A DNA stretch of 64,000 nucleotides from Achromobacter spanius (GTDB lineage Bacteria; Pseudomonadota; Gammaproteobacteria; Burkholderiales; Burkholderiaceae_B). Position numbers and translations under genes: made by a program. How positions within the stretch are numbered: position 1 is the first letter of the stretch; each line of letters begins with the position of its first letter. The notes beneath the pieces were generated by a model. The model searched no databases. It saw nothing but the letters and a program-made list of their open reading frames with translations, and was not told the DNA's origin. The DNA lies in assembly GCF_003994415.1 (NCBI RefSeq), contig NZ_CP034689.1, forward strand, positions 5,518,001 to 5,582,000. Reading direction: 5' to 3'. This document shows, one piece after another, positions 53,386 through 61,407 of this stretch.

Positions 53386-54539
53386 GCCGACGTCCCCTCA
53401 CCCTGGCAGGCTTCAGCGGGCAGGCTCGGATCCATCGCACGGCGGTACGCCTCAAGCGTGCGGAACATCTTTTCCCCCAAGCGGAAATGCGTGTCCGCAA
53501 ACGCGCGCGCGTTGGCCACGATGGCTTGCGTGTGCCACGGTCGGTTTCGGATTTGCAGGATGCAATCGACATAGCCCGCGACGTCACCCGGCGCGGCCAG
53601 CCAGCCCGTATTGCCAGGCGTGACGATCTCGGGCAAGCCGCCCACATTGCTGGCCACGACAGGCCGGCCCGTGGCGTAGGCTTCGGGCACGATGCGCGAC
53701 CAGGCTTCCGTTGCCGACGGCACCATCACCACGTCAGCGGCCCGGATCATGTCGGGCACATCGGTCCGGTGGCCGGCGAACACCACATGCTCCGCAATGC
53801 CCAGATCCACCGCCAGGCGGTACAGCTCGTACGCATACGCTTGGGTGGACGGGGTGGCCATGCCCACGACCAAGGCCACGGCGGGCACCCCTTGGACACG
53901 CAGGCGTTGCACCGCGCGCAGCAGGTCGGCCTGGCCTTTCTCCGGGCGCAGCATCGCGACGGTTGCGATAACGTAAGCCTCGTTGGCGGCAGGAATTTGC
54001 AGGTCGCGTCGGATGTGCAAGGACGCGTCCGGCTCGTCGGCCTGCCGGAAGAACTCTTCGCCGGCCCATTCGCCCACGACACTGATCCGATCTTCACGCA
54101 CCAACCGCGCCGCCAGCAGTTCCTGCTTGCCGACGTTGCTGGTCGCGATGACGTGGTCGCAGCCAATGTGCCACTCCAGCCGGCGGCGCGGCGAGGTACG
54201 CATCGGCTTGGCGAAATGACGGGTACGAACGACCGCGCACAGGTCGCGGCAGAGTGCGGCGGTTTTGCCGTCGGCGCGGCTATGGCTGTCGATGACCTGG
54301 ATGTGCAAGGCCTTGATGGCGCGGCGCAGCGCCAGGACGGTCAACGGCGAATACGCCGGCTTGAAGTCGATGTCCACGGTTGTCAGGTGGCGCTCGCGCG
54401 CCGCATGGCTGACGGCGCTGCCCGAGGGTGACGCGATGGCCACGTCGTAGCCATGGTCTTGCAGCCAGCTTGCCTGCTCCAGGGTGCGGAATTCCAATCC
54501 GCCCAGGCTGGGTTCAGCCAGCGTATGCAGTATGCGCAT
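53382..54539 (-). CDS. GT4-family glycosyltransferase
   Basis: A 385-residue GT-B glycosyltransferase. N-terminal acceptor domain begins MRILHTLAEPSLGG, with the glycine-rich loop LGGLE. The C-terminal nucleotide-sugar domain has VAMLRPEKGQADLL, the RTDVPDMIRAADVVMVPS segment and the E-x7-E-type motif EAWSRIVPEAYATGRPVVAS. Start ATG 54539 lies inside the upstream GT9 gene, overlapping it by 26 bases. Cytoplasmic, probably building the lipopolysaccharide core or another surface glycan. The sugar is unknown. Confidence 0.9.
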   Translation of the reverse strand: MRILHTLAEPSLGGLEFRTLEQASWLQDHGYDVAIASPSGSAVSHAARERHLTTVDIDFKPAYSPLTVLALRRAIKALHIQVIDSHSRADGKTAALCRDLCAVVRTRHFAKPMRTSPRRRLEWHIGCDHVIATSNVGKQELLAARLVREDRISVVGEWAGEEFFRQADEPDASLHIRRDLQIPAANEAYVIATVAMLRPEKGQADLLRAVQRLRVQGVPAVALVVGMATPSTQAYAYELYRLAVDLGIAEHVVFAGHRTDVPDMIRAADVVMVPSATEAWSRIVPEAYATGRPVVASNVGGLPEIVTPGNTGWLAAPGDVAGYVDCILQIRNRPWHTQAIVANARAFADTHFRLGEKMFRTLEAYRRAMDPSLPAEACQGEGTSA

Positions 54540-55470
54540 GATGCTCCAATACATTAAGGCAGGCGGCCAGCACGTCGTCAGGCGTGATGGCGTCGATTTT
54601 GTCGTGCGGATGACGCGGCACAACAGAGGCCGAGCCGGGCCGCTGCCAGAACCATTCCGGGTTCGGTTCGTTGAAAACGCCGACGTAGCGCACACAAGCA
54701 CCTTGCGCAATATGCGAGGGGCCGCAGTCATTGGCCACCACCAGGCGGGCGCGCAGCATGATGGCGCTTAGCTCGGGAATGGACCGGCAATAGGCAATGG
54801 CGAAGTCGGGCCGCTGCATCGCTTGCAAGGTGTCGCGTTCCGCGTTCTCTTGCTGGCCCAGCACGAACAGGAAGCGGGTGTCATTGCCCAACTGCCGCTT
54901 GAGCTTGTCGGCCAACAGCAGGTAGTTCGCCAGGCTCCAACGCTTGAACGCGCCAGAACCGCCACCAGGGATCATCACCACGTCGGCGCTGTGGACGTTG
55001 CCCAGGTGCGGGCGCGCCAGCGTATGGAAGCACGTGCGCGTTGCGCGTCCAAGGTCAAACGGACGGTACGCGGCCAGCAGGCGCAGATTAGCCTGGCCGA
55101 TATATTCGGTGATGTCCTTGCGGTGGCAATGCGTCCAGGCCAGGTCGCTGATTCGTGCATTGCGGAAGCCCAGGCGGATAGGCGGCCGACGCAGCAGGTT
55201 GACCACGCCGAAACGTTCGCTGCTGTGATGCAGGCTGACGCATATACGCGTGTTTTTTTTCAGGCTACGCAGGTAATCGCCGAATGTGGACGCACGCACA
55301 AACTCATCCACCCAGGGCAGCGCGCGGTAGAAGCCGCCCACATTGTCCCGGGCAACCACCTTGATGCCCAGCGACGGCCACCACGTCTTCAGCTGATACA
55401 ACGTCGGCATGGCGACGATCTGGTCGCCGAGCTGCGGCTGGCTTCTGACATATACAACGATTTCCGACAC
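54514..55470 (-). CDS. GT9-family glycosyltransferase (heptosyltransferase-like)
   Basis: A 318-residue GT9 enzyme. N-terminal VVYVRSQPQLGDQIVAMP is the heptosyltransferase-type start, and the C-terminal domain has IPGGGSGAFKRW (glycine-rich donor site) and VVANDCGPSHIAQ. Start is GTG 55470 behind GGGAGG at six bases. The in-frame ATG at 55518 adds a non-conserved tail. First gene of a three-gene overlapping operon with GT4 and an esterase-like protein, likely acting on lipopolysaccharide core sugars. Confidence 0.88.
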   Translation of the reverse strand: MSEIVVYVRSQPQLGDQIVAMPTLYQLKTWWPSLGIKVVARDNVGGFYRALPWVDEFVRASTFGDYLRSLKKNTRICVSLHHSSERFGVVNLLRRPPIRLGFRNARISDLAWTHCHRKDITEYIGQANLRLLAAYRPFDLGRATRTCFHTLARPHLGNVHSADVVMIPGGGSGAFKRWSLANYLLLADKLKRQLGNDTRFLFVLGQQENAERDTLQAMQRPDFAIAYCRSIPELSAIMLRARLVVANDCGPSHIAQGACVRYVGVFNEPNPEWFWQRPGSASVVPRHPHDKIDAITPDDVLAACLNVLEHHAHTAYAG

Positions 55471-55648
55471 CTTCGGCCTCCCTGCCCGTGACGCGGCCGG
55501 TTGACCGCTGGCGGGCAATGTATCGGGAGGCGTCCGGCAAATTTCCGGGTTCCCTTTAACGATTGTGAAAAAGCGTGCAGGGGCGCTTCATACAACTACA
55601 CAATTTTCTGGTTGCTGCGCCCGATCGTCGCCAAACGTCTCAAAACGG

Positions 55649-56764
55649 CTACCTGCCGTACTTGGCCTGACGCATCATGCGCATTGTCATCGTCGATACC
55701 GAGGCAACCAGCGATTCGCCGGAATCCGCGTTGCTCATGACCAGCACGGCCAGCTTTTCCCGTGGGGCAAGCACCCATCGGGCATGGAAAGCTTCCGTCG
55801 CCCCGCTGTGTTCCCGTACTGACGCGGCGCTTACCAGGTCGTCGCCGCAAGGCGCGGCCAGCCACGACACGGCAAAGCGGCAATCCAGATCCAGGCCGCC
55901 ACCCGCCACGGTTTCCAGGCCGAGCAGCATCCGCGCGGACCTTTCGGTCAGCACCCGCTTGCCGTTGTATCTGTCGCCGTCCTTGTCGCCGTATTTGCCA
56001 CCCGCAAACAACATGCTGGAAAAGCGCGCCATCTCGGATGCGCTCATCCACAGCCCGTCCGCCGCCTGGTTGGGCTGCGCCGCTTCCTTCCAGGGCTGAC
56101 CACGCCGATAGCCGGACGCGCGCTGTTCCAGCATGCGCGCGTGTGGCTGAAACCCCGCGCGCGGCATATTCAAGGGTTGAAGAATCGTGCGGCGCACGTA
56201 GGTATCGAAGGGTTCGTGCGCCACATGCGCCACCATGTCGCCCAGCAGCGCGTACGCCATATCGGCGCGGGCGCGGCCCATCGTGTCTTCCAGCGTGGCC
56301 GGATGCAGGCTCAGCAGATTACGGGCGGTATAGGGTTCCGAGCCCATCCACTGCATGGCGTTACGGCGGGGTTCCACGTGCCAGTCCGGCAAGGCGTCTC
56401 CGGCAGGCGCGTCCAGCAATAGCCGGCCATCGTCGGCGGCGCGCAGCACGGCGGCCGCCGTGACAAGCTTGCTGATGGCGCCCACGCGATACAGCGTGTC
56501 GCGGGTGGCGAGTCGATGCCGCGACGCATCCGCATAGCCAAAGCCCGTGCTCCAGACGATGCGCTGATCATCCACGATGGCGATCGACACGCCGGGCACC
56601 TTGGCCGCGTCCATGTCGTGGGGGATACGCAGGGCCAGGTATGCCAACACCGTCGCGTAATCGTCCTTGGCGATGGTTGCCGGCGCGGCGGGGGGCAGAC
56701 TCTGGCAACCGCCCGCGGCTAGCAACAACGATCCGATGGCAACCAAGCGACTTAACGAGAACAT
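55649..56764 (-). CDS. beta-lactamase-fold (class C/PBP-like) lipoprotein lacking the catalytic serine
   Basis: A 371-residue protein with a signal peptide ending LAAGGC (Cys20, lipoprotein-like) and the serine beta-lactamase family fold. The SxxK motif reads A96-I-S-K99: the nucleophile serine is alanine (codon at 56477-56479). Where YxN is expected (before AYALLG) the residues are R166-A-D168. The LLTHTSG segment is LLSLHPA. The third motif is kept as HSGATEAF. The ATG at 56764 is preferred over a TTG four codons upstream. Such degenerate members may act as binding or scaffold proteins on peptidoglycan. Surrounded by intergenic gaps, so a single gene. Confidence 0.85.
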   Translation of the reverse strand: MFSLSRLVAIGSLLLAAGGCQSLPPAAPATIAKDDYATVLAYLALRIPHDMDAAKVPGVSIAIVDDQRIVWSTGFGYADASRHRLATRDTLYRVGAISKLVTAAAVLRAADDGRLLLDAPAGDALPDWHVEPRRNAMQWMGSEPYTARNLLSLHPATLEDTMGRARADMAYALLGDMVAHVAHEPFDTYVRRTILQPLNMPRAGFQPHARMLEQRASGYRRGQPWKEAAQPNQAADGLWMSASEMARFSSMLFAGGKYGDKDGDRYNGKRVLTERSARMLLGLETVAGGGLDLDCRFAVSWLAAPCGDDLVSAASVREHSGATEAFHARWVLAPREKLAVLVMSNADSGESLVASVSTMTMRMMRQAKYGR

Positions 56765-56911
56765 GGCGGTCGGCAAACCCTGTCAATGAGGAATGCCGTG
56801 ATGCTATCGATGCCTCCGCGCGGGATCTTTCCCGCTTTGTAGGGAGTTTGTGAAGATCTTTACACGGGTGTCGCCATGCCTGGCAGTGCGCGGACTGTTG
56901 CTGCCGAGCGG

Positions 56912-58219
56912 TCAGGCCGCGTTCCAGCTGATCACGAAGCGGGCGCCGCCCAGCGGGCTGTCGGCCACCAGCGCCGTGCCGTTGTGCCACCGCGCCACGC
57001 GGCTGACGATAGCCAGCCCCAGGCCGGTGCCGCCCGTGTCGCGCGCCCGGCTTTCATCCAGGCGGATAAAGGGCTCGAAGATGCGTTCACGATCGGCGGG
57101 CGGCACGCCTGGCCCGTCGTCGTCCACCGTCAGCACGTACTGCCGTGGCGCCGGGCGGGTTAACCCAACCTGAACCTGCCCGCCCGCGTGCCGGATTGCG
57201 TTCTGCAGCAGGTTGAGCAAGGCGCGCGTCATGTAGCGCGAGTGCAAGCGAACCTCGTCCACATCGCATTGCGTCACCGTGCACTGCACGCCCAGCAGCC
57301 CGGCCTCGAACGCCGCGTGCTGGACGACGGCATCAACCCAGCCACGCGCATCCAGCGCCTGAAGCGCAACGTTGTCGCTCTTGTGTTCCAGGCGCGCGTA
57401 CATCAGCAATTCCGACGCCATGCTGTCCAGTTCGGCCACATCGCTTTTCATTTCCTCAACCAGGCGGCTGCGCGCCTCGGGGTCGGGTTCGCGGTCGATC
57501 ATGTCCAGCTCGAACGACAGCCGGGAAATGGGCGTGCGCAGTTCGTGCGACACCGCATTGGTCAGGTCGCGCTGATTGCTGATCAGCGCGCTGATGCGAT
57601 CGGACATCTGGTTGAACGTGTCGCCCAGCCCACGGATGCTGGAAAAACGCGACAGCCGCACGCGCGCTTGCAAGTCGCCCTGCCCCATGTGCTGCGCGGC
57701 GGTCTTCAGCGCTTCCAGGTCGCGCCAGATCGGCAGCGCCCACAGCAGCATGAAGCCGCACAACAGCAAGCCCAACGCGACGTAGATGCCAACGATTACC
57801 CAGGTGCCGACCAGCGGCTCCGGAGGCATCTTGACCAGCAACCATTGCGCGCCCGGCCCCGGAATGGCGGCAACGAAGCTCATCAGATTGTCACGCAGGA
57901 AGAAGCCGCCCGAGTCGATCGTGCGCCGCTCCTCGTCGGTCAGCGCGAAGTCCGCCGCGCGGTAGTCAGCGGGGTCCAGCACCTGCAAGACCAAGCCGTA
58001 ATGCGGCGCCAGCGTGTTGCGCACATAATCGCGGCGCGCCTCGGGCGGCACGTTGGCCAATTCCTGCTTCAGGCTGTGTAACTGGCCGCGCACCGCCTCG
58101 CGCGTGTAGTTCGCGGTCTCGGGCTCGAAGAAGTAATTCGCGGCCCGATCCACCGCTTCGTTTGACAACACAAACCCAATCGCCAGGACCACGAAGATCC
58201 GCAGGACGAACTTAAGCAT
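56912..58219 (-). CDS. sensor histidine kinase (RstB-like)
   Basis: A 435-residue inner-membrane kinase. First transmembrane helix at 4-20, periplasmic sensor domain about 25-138, second helix about 139-161, HAMP about 162-215, HisKA with H225 in NAVSHELRTP, N-box LLNLLQNAIRHA, and G-boxes DDDGPGVP and GGTGLGLAIV. The ATG at 58219 overlaps the response-regulator stop by 8 bases. The periplasmic domain of RstB-type kinases is thought to sense acidic or envelope conditions. The actual signal here is unknown. Confidence 0.9.
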   Translation of the reverse strand: MLKFVLRIFVVLAIGFVLSNEAVDRAANYFFEPETANYTREAVRGQLHSLKQELANVPPEARRDYVRNTLAPHYGLVLQVLDPADYRAADFALTDEERRTIDSGGFFLRDNLMSFVAAIPGPGAQWLLVKMPPEPLVGTWVIVGIYVALGLLLCGFMLLWALPIWRDLEALKTAAQHMGQGDLQARVRLSRFSSIRGLGDTFNQMSDRISALISNQRDLTNAVSHELRTPISRLSFELDMIDREPDPEARSRLVEEMKSDVAELDSMASELLMYARLEHKSDNVALQALDARGWVDAVVQHAAFEAGLLGVQCTVTQCDVDEVRLHSRYMTRALLNLLQNAIRHAGGQVQVGLTRPAPRQYVLTVDDDGPGVPPADRERIFEPFIRLDESRARDTGGTGLGLAIVSRVARWHNGTALVADSPLGGARFVISWNAA

Positions 58220-58913
58220 CGCCCAGCTCGTGCGCCTTGGGCGTGAACAAATAGCCCTTGCCCCAGATGGTCTTGATGCGGGTGGGGTCGCGTGGATCAT
58301 CCTCCAGCTTGCGGCGCAGCTTGCTGACGCACACGTCCACGCTGCGATCCAGGCCGTTGAACTCAATGCCGCGCACCGCGTTAAGCAAATCGTCGCGCGT
58401 CAACACCTGGCCGGCCTGGCTGGCCAACGCCCACAACATCTCAAATTCCATGGTGGTCAGGTCCACTTCGACGCCCGCGAGTCTTACCGCGCGCGTCTGG
58501 CGGTCGATGGACAGCGGCCCGAATTCCAGGTGATCCAGCTGCGCCTCGGCCTGGTTGTGCCGGCGCATCAGCGCGCGAATCCGCGCGAGCAGCACGCGCG
58601 GCTCCACGGGCTTGATGACATAATCGTCCGCACCGGATTCCAGCCCCAGGATCTGGTCCAGATCGTCTTCGCGGGCGGTCAGCATCAGGATGGGCGCACT
58701 TGAAAAGGCGCGCAGGTCGCGGCAAACCTGCAAGCCGTCGCGGCCCGGCAGCATCAAGTCCAGAATGGTGATGGCCGGCTCGTGGCGACGAAATGCCTCC
58801 ACCGCATGATCGCCGCGATAGGCCTGGGCGACAGTGAAACCGTGTTGTTCCAGAAACTGCGCAATCAAGCGCGAAAGCTTCGCATCGTCTTCGACTAACA
58901 AGGCCTTGGTCAT
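58212..58913 (-). CDS. OmpR-family response regulator (RstA-like)
   Basis: A 233-residue regulator. Receiver domain 1-120 with D9/D10, phospho-acceptor D52 in TILDLMLPG and K101. OmpR-type winged helix at about 135-230 (LTTMEFEMLWALASQAG, RSVDVCVSKLRRKLED, IKTIWGKGYLF). The ATG at 58913 starts MTKALLVEDD as in relatives. An in-frame GTG at 58934 is an alternative. Co-transcribed with, and coupled to, the kinase gene. Confidence 0.92.
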   Translation of the reverse strand: MTKALLVEDDAKLSRLIAQFLEQHGFTVAQAYRGDHAVEAFRRHEPAITILDLMLPGRDGLQVCRDLRAFSSAPILMLTAREDDLDQILGLESGADDYVIKPVEPRVLLARIRALMRRHNQAEAQLDHLEFGPLSIDRQTRAVRLAGVEVDLTTMEFEMLWALASQAGQVLTRDDLLNAVRGIEFNGLDRSVDVCVSKLRRKLEDDPRDPTRIKTIWGKGYLFTPKAHELGDA

Positions 58914-58934
58914 GGTGTCCGGACTAAAGTTCAC

Positions 58935-59083
58935 GCACCGCTACGGTGCATTTCGCGGCAAGCATACACCGAACGACCCAAGTCCAAGACAAGGTGGATG
59001 AATCGATACCCTGCATCAACCAGGGCATCTGCAACGGCGGGCGGGCGCGAACCCGTGTCGCTTGTCGGCCCGCTTGGCGTTCC
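58935..59083. other. gap between the binding protein and the response regulator
   Basis: 149 bases with no gene and no clear hairpin plus T run. It must hold the promoter of the RstAB-like operon and the end of the aminophenol operon. Confidence 0.35.
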
Positions 59084-60049
59084 CTATTCCGCCCGGGCGC
59101 CGGAAACCTTGACCGTCTCTGCCCACCGTTTGGTTTCCGAGGCAATGAATGCCGCGAATGCTTCAGGGCTTGAGGCGATCGGATTGAGCGACATCGTGGC
59201 GTTCGCCCGTTCGACTTCCGGGGTCTTGAGGGCAAGCCCGATCGCTTCGTTCATGCGCTTGATGATCGCATCCGGCGTACCCTTGGGCGCCACGATCCCG
59301 CCCCAAGCCACCGCTTCAAAGTTGGGGAAACCGGATTCGGCCATCGTGGGAACATCCGGCATGGTCGCCAGGCGCTTGGGACTGGTGACCGCAAACGCTT
59401 TCAGCGTGCCGTCGTTGATGAACTGCTGCACGCCGTTGACGTTATCGAACATCACGTCGACCCGGCCGCTGACGACATCCGATAGCGCCATGGAGCCGCT
59501 GCGATACGGCACATGGGTGATATCCAGCGCGCCAACCGCCTTCATCATTTCGCCCGTCAAATGGCTACCCGAACCTACCCCGGTTCCCGACGCGAAGTTC
59601 ACCTTGCCGGGGTTCTGCTTGATATGCGCCGTCAATTCCGAGATCGAATTCGGCTTGAAGTTCTTGCCCGCGACAAGAATGTAAGGGTTGTCGAACAGCA
59701 AGCCGACGGGCCCAAAATCCTTGACCGGGTCGTAGGGCAGGCTGCTATAGAAGCTTGCGTTGACCGCCAGGGTGATGTTGTTGCCAAAGCCGAAGGTGTA
59801 GCCATCCGGCGCCGCCTTGGCAACCGTGCGGGTGCCCACGATTCCACCGGCGCTAGACAGGTTTTCCACGATGACGGGCTGTTTGAGGATCCTTCCAATC
59901 TGTTCGGCAACGGGCCGCGTCGCCACGTCTGGCCCAGACCCCGCCGCATAGGGAATGATGAGTTTTATGGGTTTGCTCGGCCAGGATTGCGCATGCACGG
60001 CCGTAGAAAGTGTGATCGCCAAGAGCGCGATCCATCGGGAAATTTTCAT
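59084..60049 (-). CDS. TctC/Bug periplasmic binding protein in the aminophenol operon
   Basis: A 321-residue Bug receptor with a Sec signal peptide (about 1-20, ending VHAQ). The ligand loop is IPYAAGSGPDVATR, where the usual GG is GS. VPYRSGSMAL and DVPTMAESG are present. ATG 60049 has TTGGAG six bases upstream. An in-frame codon at 60085 lies inside the hydrolase gene and is rejected. Last gene of the aminophenol-type operon, 32 bases after the hydrolase, so it may bind the aromatic acid or a cleavage product. Confidence 0.9.
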   Translation of the reverse strand: MKISRWIALLAITLSTAVHAQSWPSKPIKLIIPYAAGSGPDVATRPVAEQIGRILKQPVIVENLSSAGGIVGTRTVAKAAPDGYTFGFGNNITLAVNASFYSSLPYDPVKDFGPVGLLFDNPYILVAGKNFKPNSISELTAHIKQNPGKVNFASGTGVGSGSHLTGEMMKAVGALDITHVPYRSGSMALSDVVSGRVDVMFDNVNGVQQFINDGTLKAFAVTSPKRLATMPDVPTMAESGFPNFEAVAWGGIVAPKGTPDAIIKRMNEAIGLALKTPEVERANATMSLNPIASSPEAFAAFIASETKRWAETVKVSGARAE

Positions 60050-60081
60050 GGGATTCTCCAACATACCTTTTTGGCTGCACG

Positions 60082-60942
60082 TCATCCGCGCAAAATTTGA
60101 ATCAGGCGATTCGTCCAGGGATATTCCGCGTCCCCCGCCGCAAGCGCCGGCGAAAAATGATCTCCCGGCAGCACCATGGTTTCGCAGGGCCGTTGCAACC
60201 GGCGCAGCTCGGCCTGCATGGTTTGGTTGCCCTTGATGATGCGTGGCAAGTCTTCCTTGGCATAGGCCAGCAACATCAAGGGCGCGTCTTCATTCAACAG
60301 ACAAACCGGACTTGCCAACGCCGCTTCCGACGCGTCGTGTAGAAGAATTTGATGCGTACGTTCTTCCCCACTATCGGCAAGCCGATCGGGATACCGAATA
60401 TCAAGCGGCGCACACAGCGGAAAGCACGCGACTATCGACGATGCCGGGATGCCGTGGCGCGTCAGACCGTCGGCGCTTAACGCGGCAAGCGTCATCAAGT
60501 GGCCGCCCGCCGAATGCCCGCCAAGCGCAATGCGGCTGGGGTCGCCGCCGTACTCGTGAATGTTCCGATACACCCACGAGATTGCTGACAGGCAATCATC
60601 CAGAAGCGCCTGCCATTTGTAGCCAGGCGCAAGCCGATACGAGACCGAGACAAACGTAATGCCGGCGGCGACCAATGCCGGGGCCATCAACGCCACCCAC
60701 TCCTTGTAGCCATTCGTCCACGCGCCGCCATGCGCGAAGACCAGCACTGGGCCGGGTTGTCCGTGCGCGTTTCTGCTGGGGTACACGTCGAGTCGGTGCG
60801 CGTCCGTATCGCCGTATTGAATGTCGGCGACACGTTCACAGCGCAGGACGGCGGCAGCTGACAGCGCCAGGGCCGACCGCGCGTAGTCTTCGGCCTCTGG
60901 GGGATACAAGGGAGGTTGGGGAGATAGATCGGTGAAGCTCAT
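60082..60942 (-). CDS. alpha/beta hydrolase (HSL/kynurenine formamidase-like esterase)
   Basis: A 286-residue alpha/beta hydrolase with the HGGAW oxyanion motif (71-75), nucleophile S144 in GGHSAGGH, and late catalytic residues near GDHFSPALA. HGG-type members include kynurenine formamidases and hormone-sensitive-lipase-like esterases. In this operon an amidase-type role, such as releasing an aminophenol from an N-acyl or N-formyl form, would be sensible but is inference. It follows the deaminase gene by 32 bases. Confidence 0.83.
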   Translation of the reverse strand: MSFTDLSPQPPLYPPEAEDYARSALALSAAAVLRCERVADIQYGDTDAHRLDVYPSRNAHGQPGPVLVFAHGGAWTNGYKEWVALMAPALVAAGITFVSVSYRLAPGYKWQALLDDCLSAISWVYRNIHEYGGDPSRIALGGHSAGGHLMTLAALSADGLTRHGIPASSIVACFPLCAPLDIRYPDRLADSGEERTHQILLHDASEAALASPVCLLNEDAPLMLLAYAKEDLPRIIKGNQTMQAELRRLQRPCETMVLPGDHFSPALAAGDAEYPWTNRLIQILRG

Positions 60943-60974
60943 GTCTGGACCGCGCTGAAGTGATTTCGCTTGCT

Positions 60975-61400
60975 CTACAGTGGCTTGTAGGCCACTGCCT
61001 TGATTTCGATGCGCAGCATCGGATGCGGCAGTTGGTGCACCGCCACGGTGGTTCGGGCGGGGCCGTCGTAGTCGAAATACTCGGCATAGACCTCGTTGTA
61101 GCCCTTGAAGTCGCCCATATCGACCAGATACGTGGAAAGCTCGACCAGGTCTTTCAGGCCGGCGCCCGCGCTTTCAAGAATCGCCTTGATGTTCTCGATG
61201 ACCGCCCGCGTCTGCGCGCGGATATCGGCATCCAGCACGCCCATGGCGTCGGTTTCGGCGCCCACGAAGCTGTTGTCGGCGCGCCGGGAGCTGGTGCCCG
61301 AAATGAACAGAAAATCACCCGCACGCTTGACGTGGGGGAACTTGCCGCGCGGCTGCGCTCGTCCTTCGACGACGGCCGATGACACATTGCTTTTTTCCAT
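60975..61400 (-). CDS. amnD: RidA-family 2-aminomuconate deaminase
   Basis: A 141-residue RidA/YjgF-family protein with FPHVKRAGDFLFISGTSSR near the N-terminus, and LVELSTYLVDMGDFKGYNEVY. It matches the length of known 2-aminomuconate deaminases of the RidA fold. Seven bases separate it from the semialdehyde dehydrogenase. In the aminophenol meta-cleavage route it would release ammonia from 2-aminomuconate to give 4-oxalocrotonate. The assignment relies on context, since RidA proteins also have general imine-deaminase roles. Confidence 0.82.
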   Translation of the reverse strand: MEKSNVSSAVVEGRAQPRGKFPHVKRAGDFLFISGTSSRRADNSFVGAETDAMGVLDADIRAQTRAVIENIKAILESAGAGLKDLVELSTYLVDMGDFKGYNEVYAEYFDYDGPARTTVAVHQLPHPMLRIEIKAVAYKPL

Positions 61401-61407
61401 GATTTTC

